A stretch of DNA of 5,856 nt. Origin: Microcaldota archaeon. GTDB lineage: Archaea > Micrarchaeota > Micrarchaeia > Micrarchaeales > CABMGC01. Shown one piece after another: positions 5,809 to 5,856 of the stretch (positions are counted from its first letter, which is position 1; every line of letters begins with the position of its first letter). The translations under genes were made by a program, and so were the position numbers. The notes under the pieces were generated by a model that did not search any database, had not been told where the DNA came from, and saw only the letters and a list, made by a program, of their open reading frames with translations. The stretch is taken from assembly GCA_028867095.1 (NCBI GenBank), contig JAGWHA010000038.1:1-5856 (forward strand). The letters are read 5' to 3'.

Positions 5809-5816
5809 TTTAAATA
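5809..5816 (+). promoter_or_regulatory. Probable TATA box for a plus-strand transcript leaving the window
   Basis: TTTAAATA in AT-rich DNA. The usual distance of about 25 bases puts the start site near 5838, at the base of the hairpin at 5838-5851. The gene it would serve lies beyond the right edge, so the assignment cannot be confirmed here. Confidence 0.4.
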
Positions 5817-5837
5817 CTTATCAGTTTATCAATACTC

Positions 5838-5851
5838 AACACGAAAGTGTT
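5838..5851 (+). other. GAAA-capped hairpin at a predicted transcript 5' end
   Basis: AACAC-GAAA-GTGTT is a perfect 5-base-pair stem closed by a GAAA (GNRA) tetraloop, stable for its size as RNA. It lies where the TATA box at 5809-5816 predicts transcription to begin. It could be a 5' structure of the next transcript, or a palindromic protein-binding site. Confidence 0.35.
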
Positions 5852-5856
5852 ATTTA

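Noticed and set aside
5809..5856. Possible beginning of a CRISPR leader or repeat at the right edge
   Set aside because: Only one short palindrome is visible, there is no second copy at spacer distance within the window, and no cas gene is seen.

Overview
The window looks archaeal. Three things seen in the sequence support this. TATA-like boxes lie upstream of genes (TATAAATA before the gene at 1861, TTTATATAA before the minus-strand glycosyltransferase). Ribosome binding sites are of the GGTG/GGTGA type (before 3565 and before the minus-strand start at 5538). Genes are dense and overlapping, with frequent AGG and ATA codons and AT-rich intergenic stretches. The lineage cannot be fixed from this. 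The moderate GC of the genes, short leaders and several unrecognised proteins would fit a DPANN or other uncultivated archaeon, but that is a guess.

Layout. (1) 1-1681, minus strand: a two-gene nucleotide-sugar module, transcribed right to left. It starts with a DegT/DnrJ/EryC1/StrS PLP aminotransferase and continues, through a 4-base ATGA overlap, into a Gfo/Idh/MocA NAD(P)-dependent sugar dehydrogenase that runs off the left edge. This pair is the kind that makes 3-amino sugars (WlbA/WbpB plus WlbC/WbpE type chemistry). (2) 1682-1860: an AT-rich divergent promoter region with TATA-like elements and a small inverted repeat. (3) 1861-4368, plus strand: a tight three-gene operon. It encodes a 389-residue protein with at most a faint Nudix-like pattern, an unrecognised 177-residue protein, and an inositol-monophosphatase-family phosphatase of 267 residues. 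Gene junctions are TAATG (1-base overlap) and 1 base, so the three are very likely co-transcribed. (4) 4369-4470: a short convergent intergenic region with three potential hairpins, probably where both transcripts end. (5) 4471-5538, minus strand: a family 2 glycosyltransferase with a DTD motif, preceded by a strong TATA box. (6) 5569-5856: non-coding. It holds the glycosyltransferase promoter, a GC-richer stretch of unknown role, and near the right edge a plus-strand TATA box followed at the expected start-site distance by a GAAA-capped hairpin.

How the genes may work together. The aminotransferase and dehydrogenase make an activated amino sugar, and the glycosyltransferase could place a sugar on a surface polysaccharide, lipid or glycoprotein. 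The phosphatase could act on a sugar phosphate, inositol phosphate or related metabolite. This suggests a cell-surface glycan region, but only the dehydrogenase-aminotransferase link is directly supported by gene overlap. The two poorly understood proteins that share an operon with the phosphatase are the least explained part of the window.
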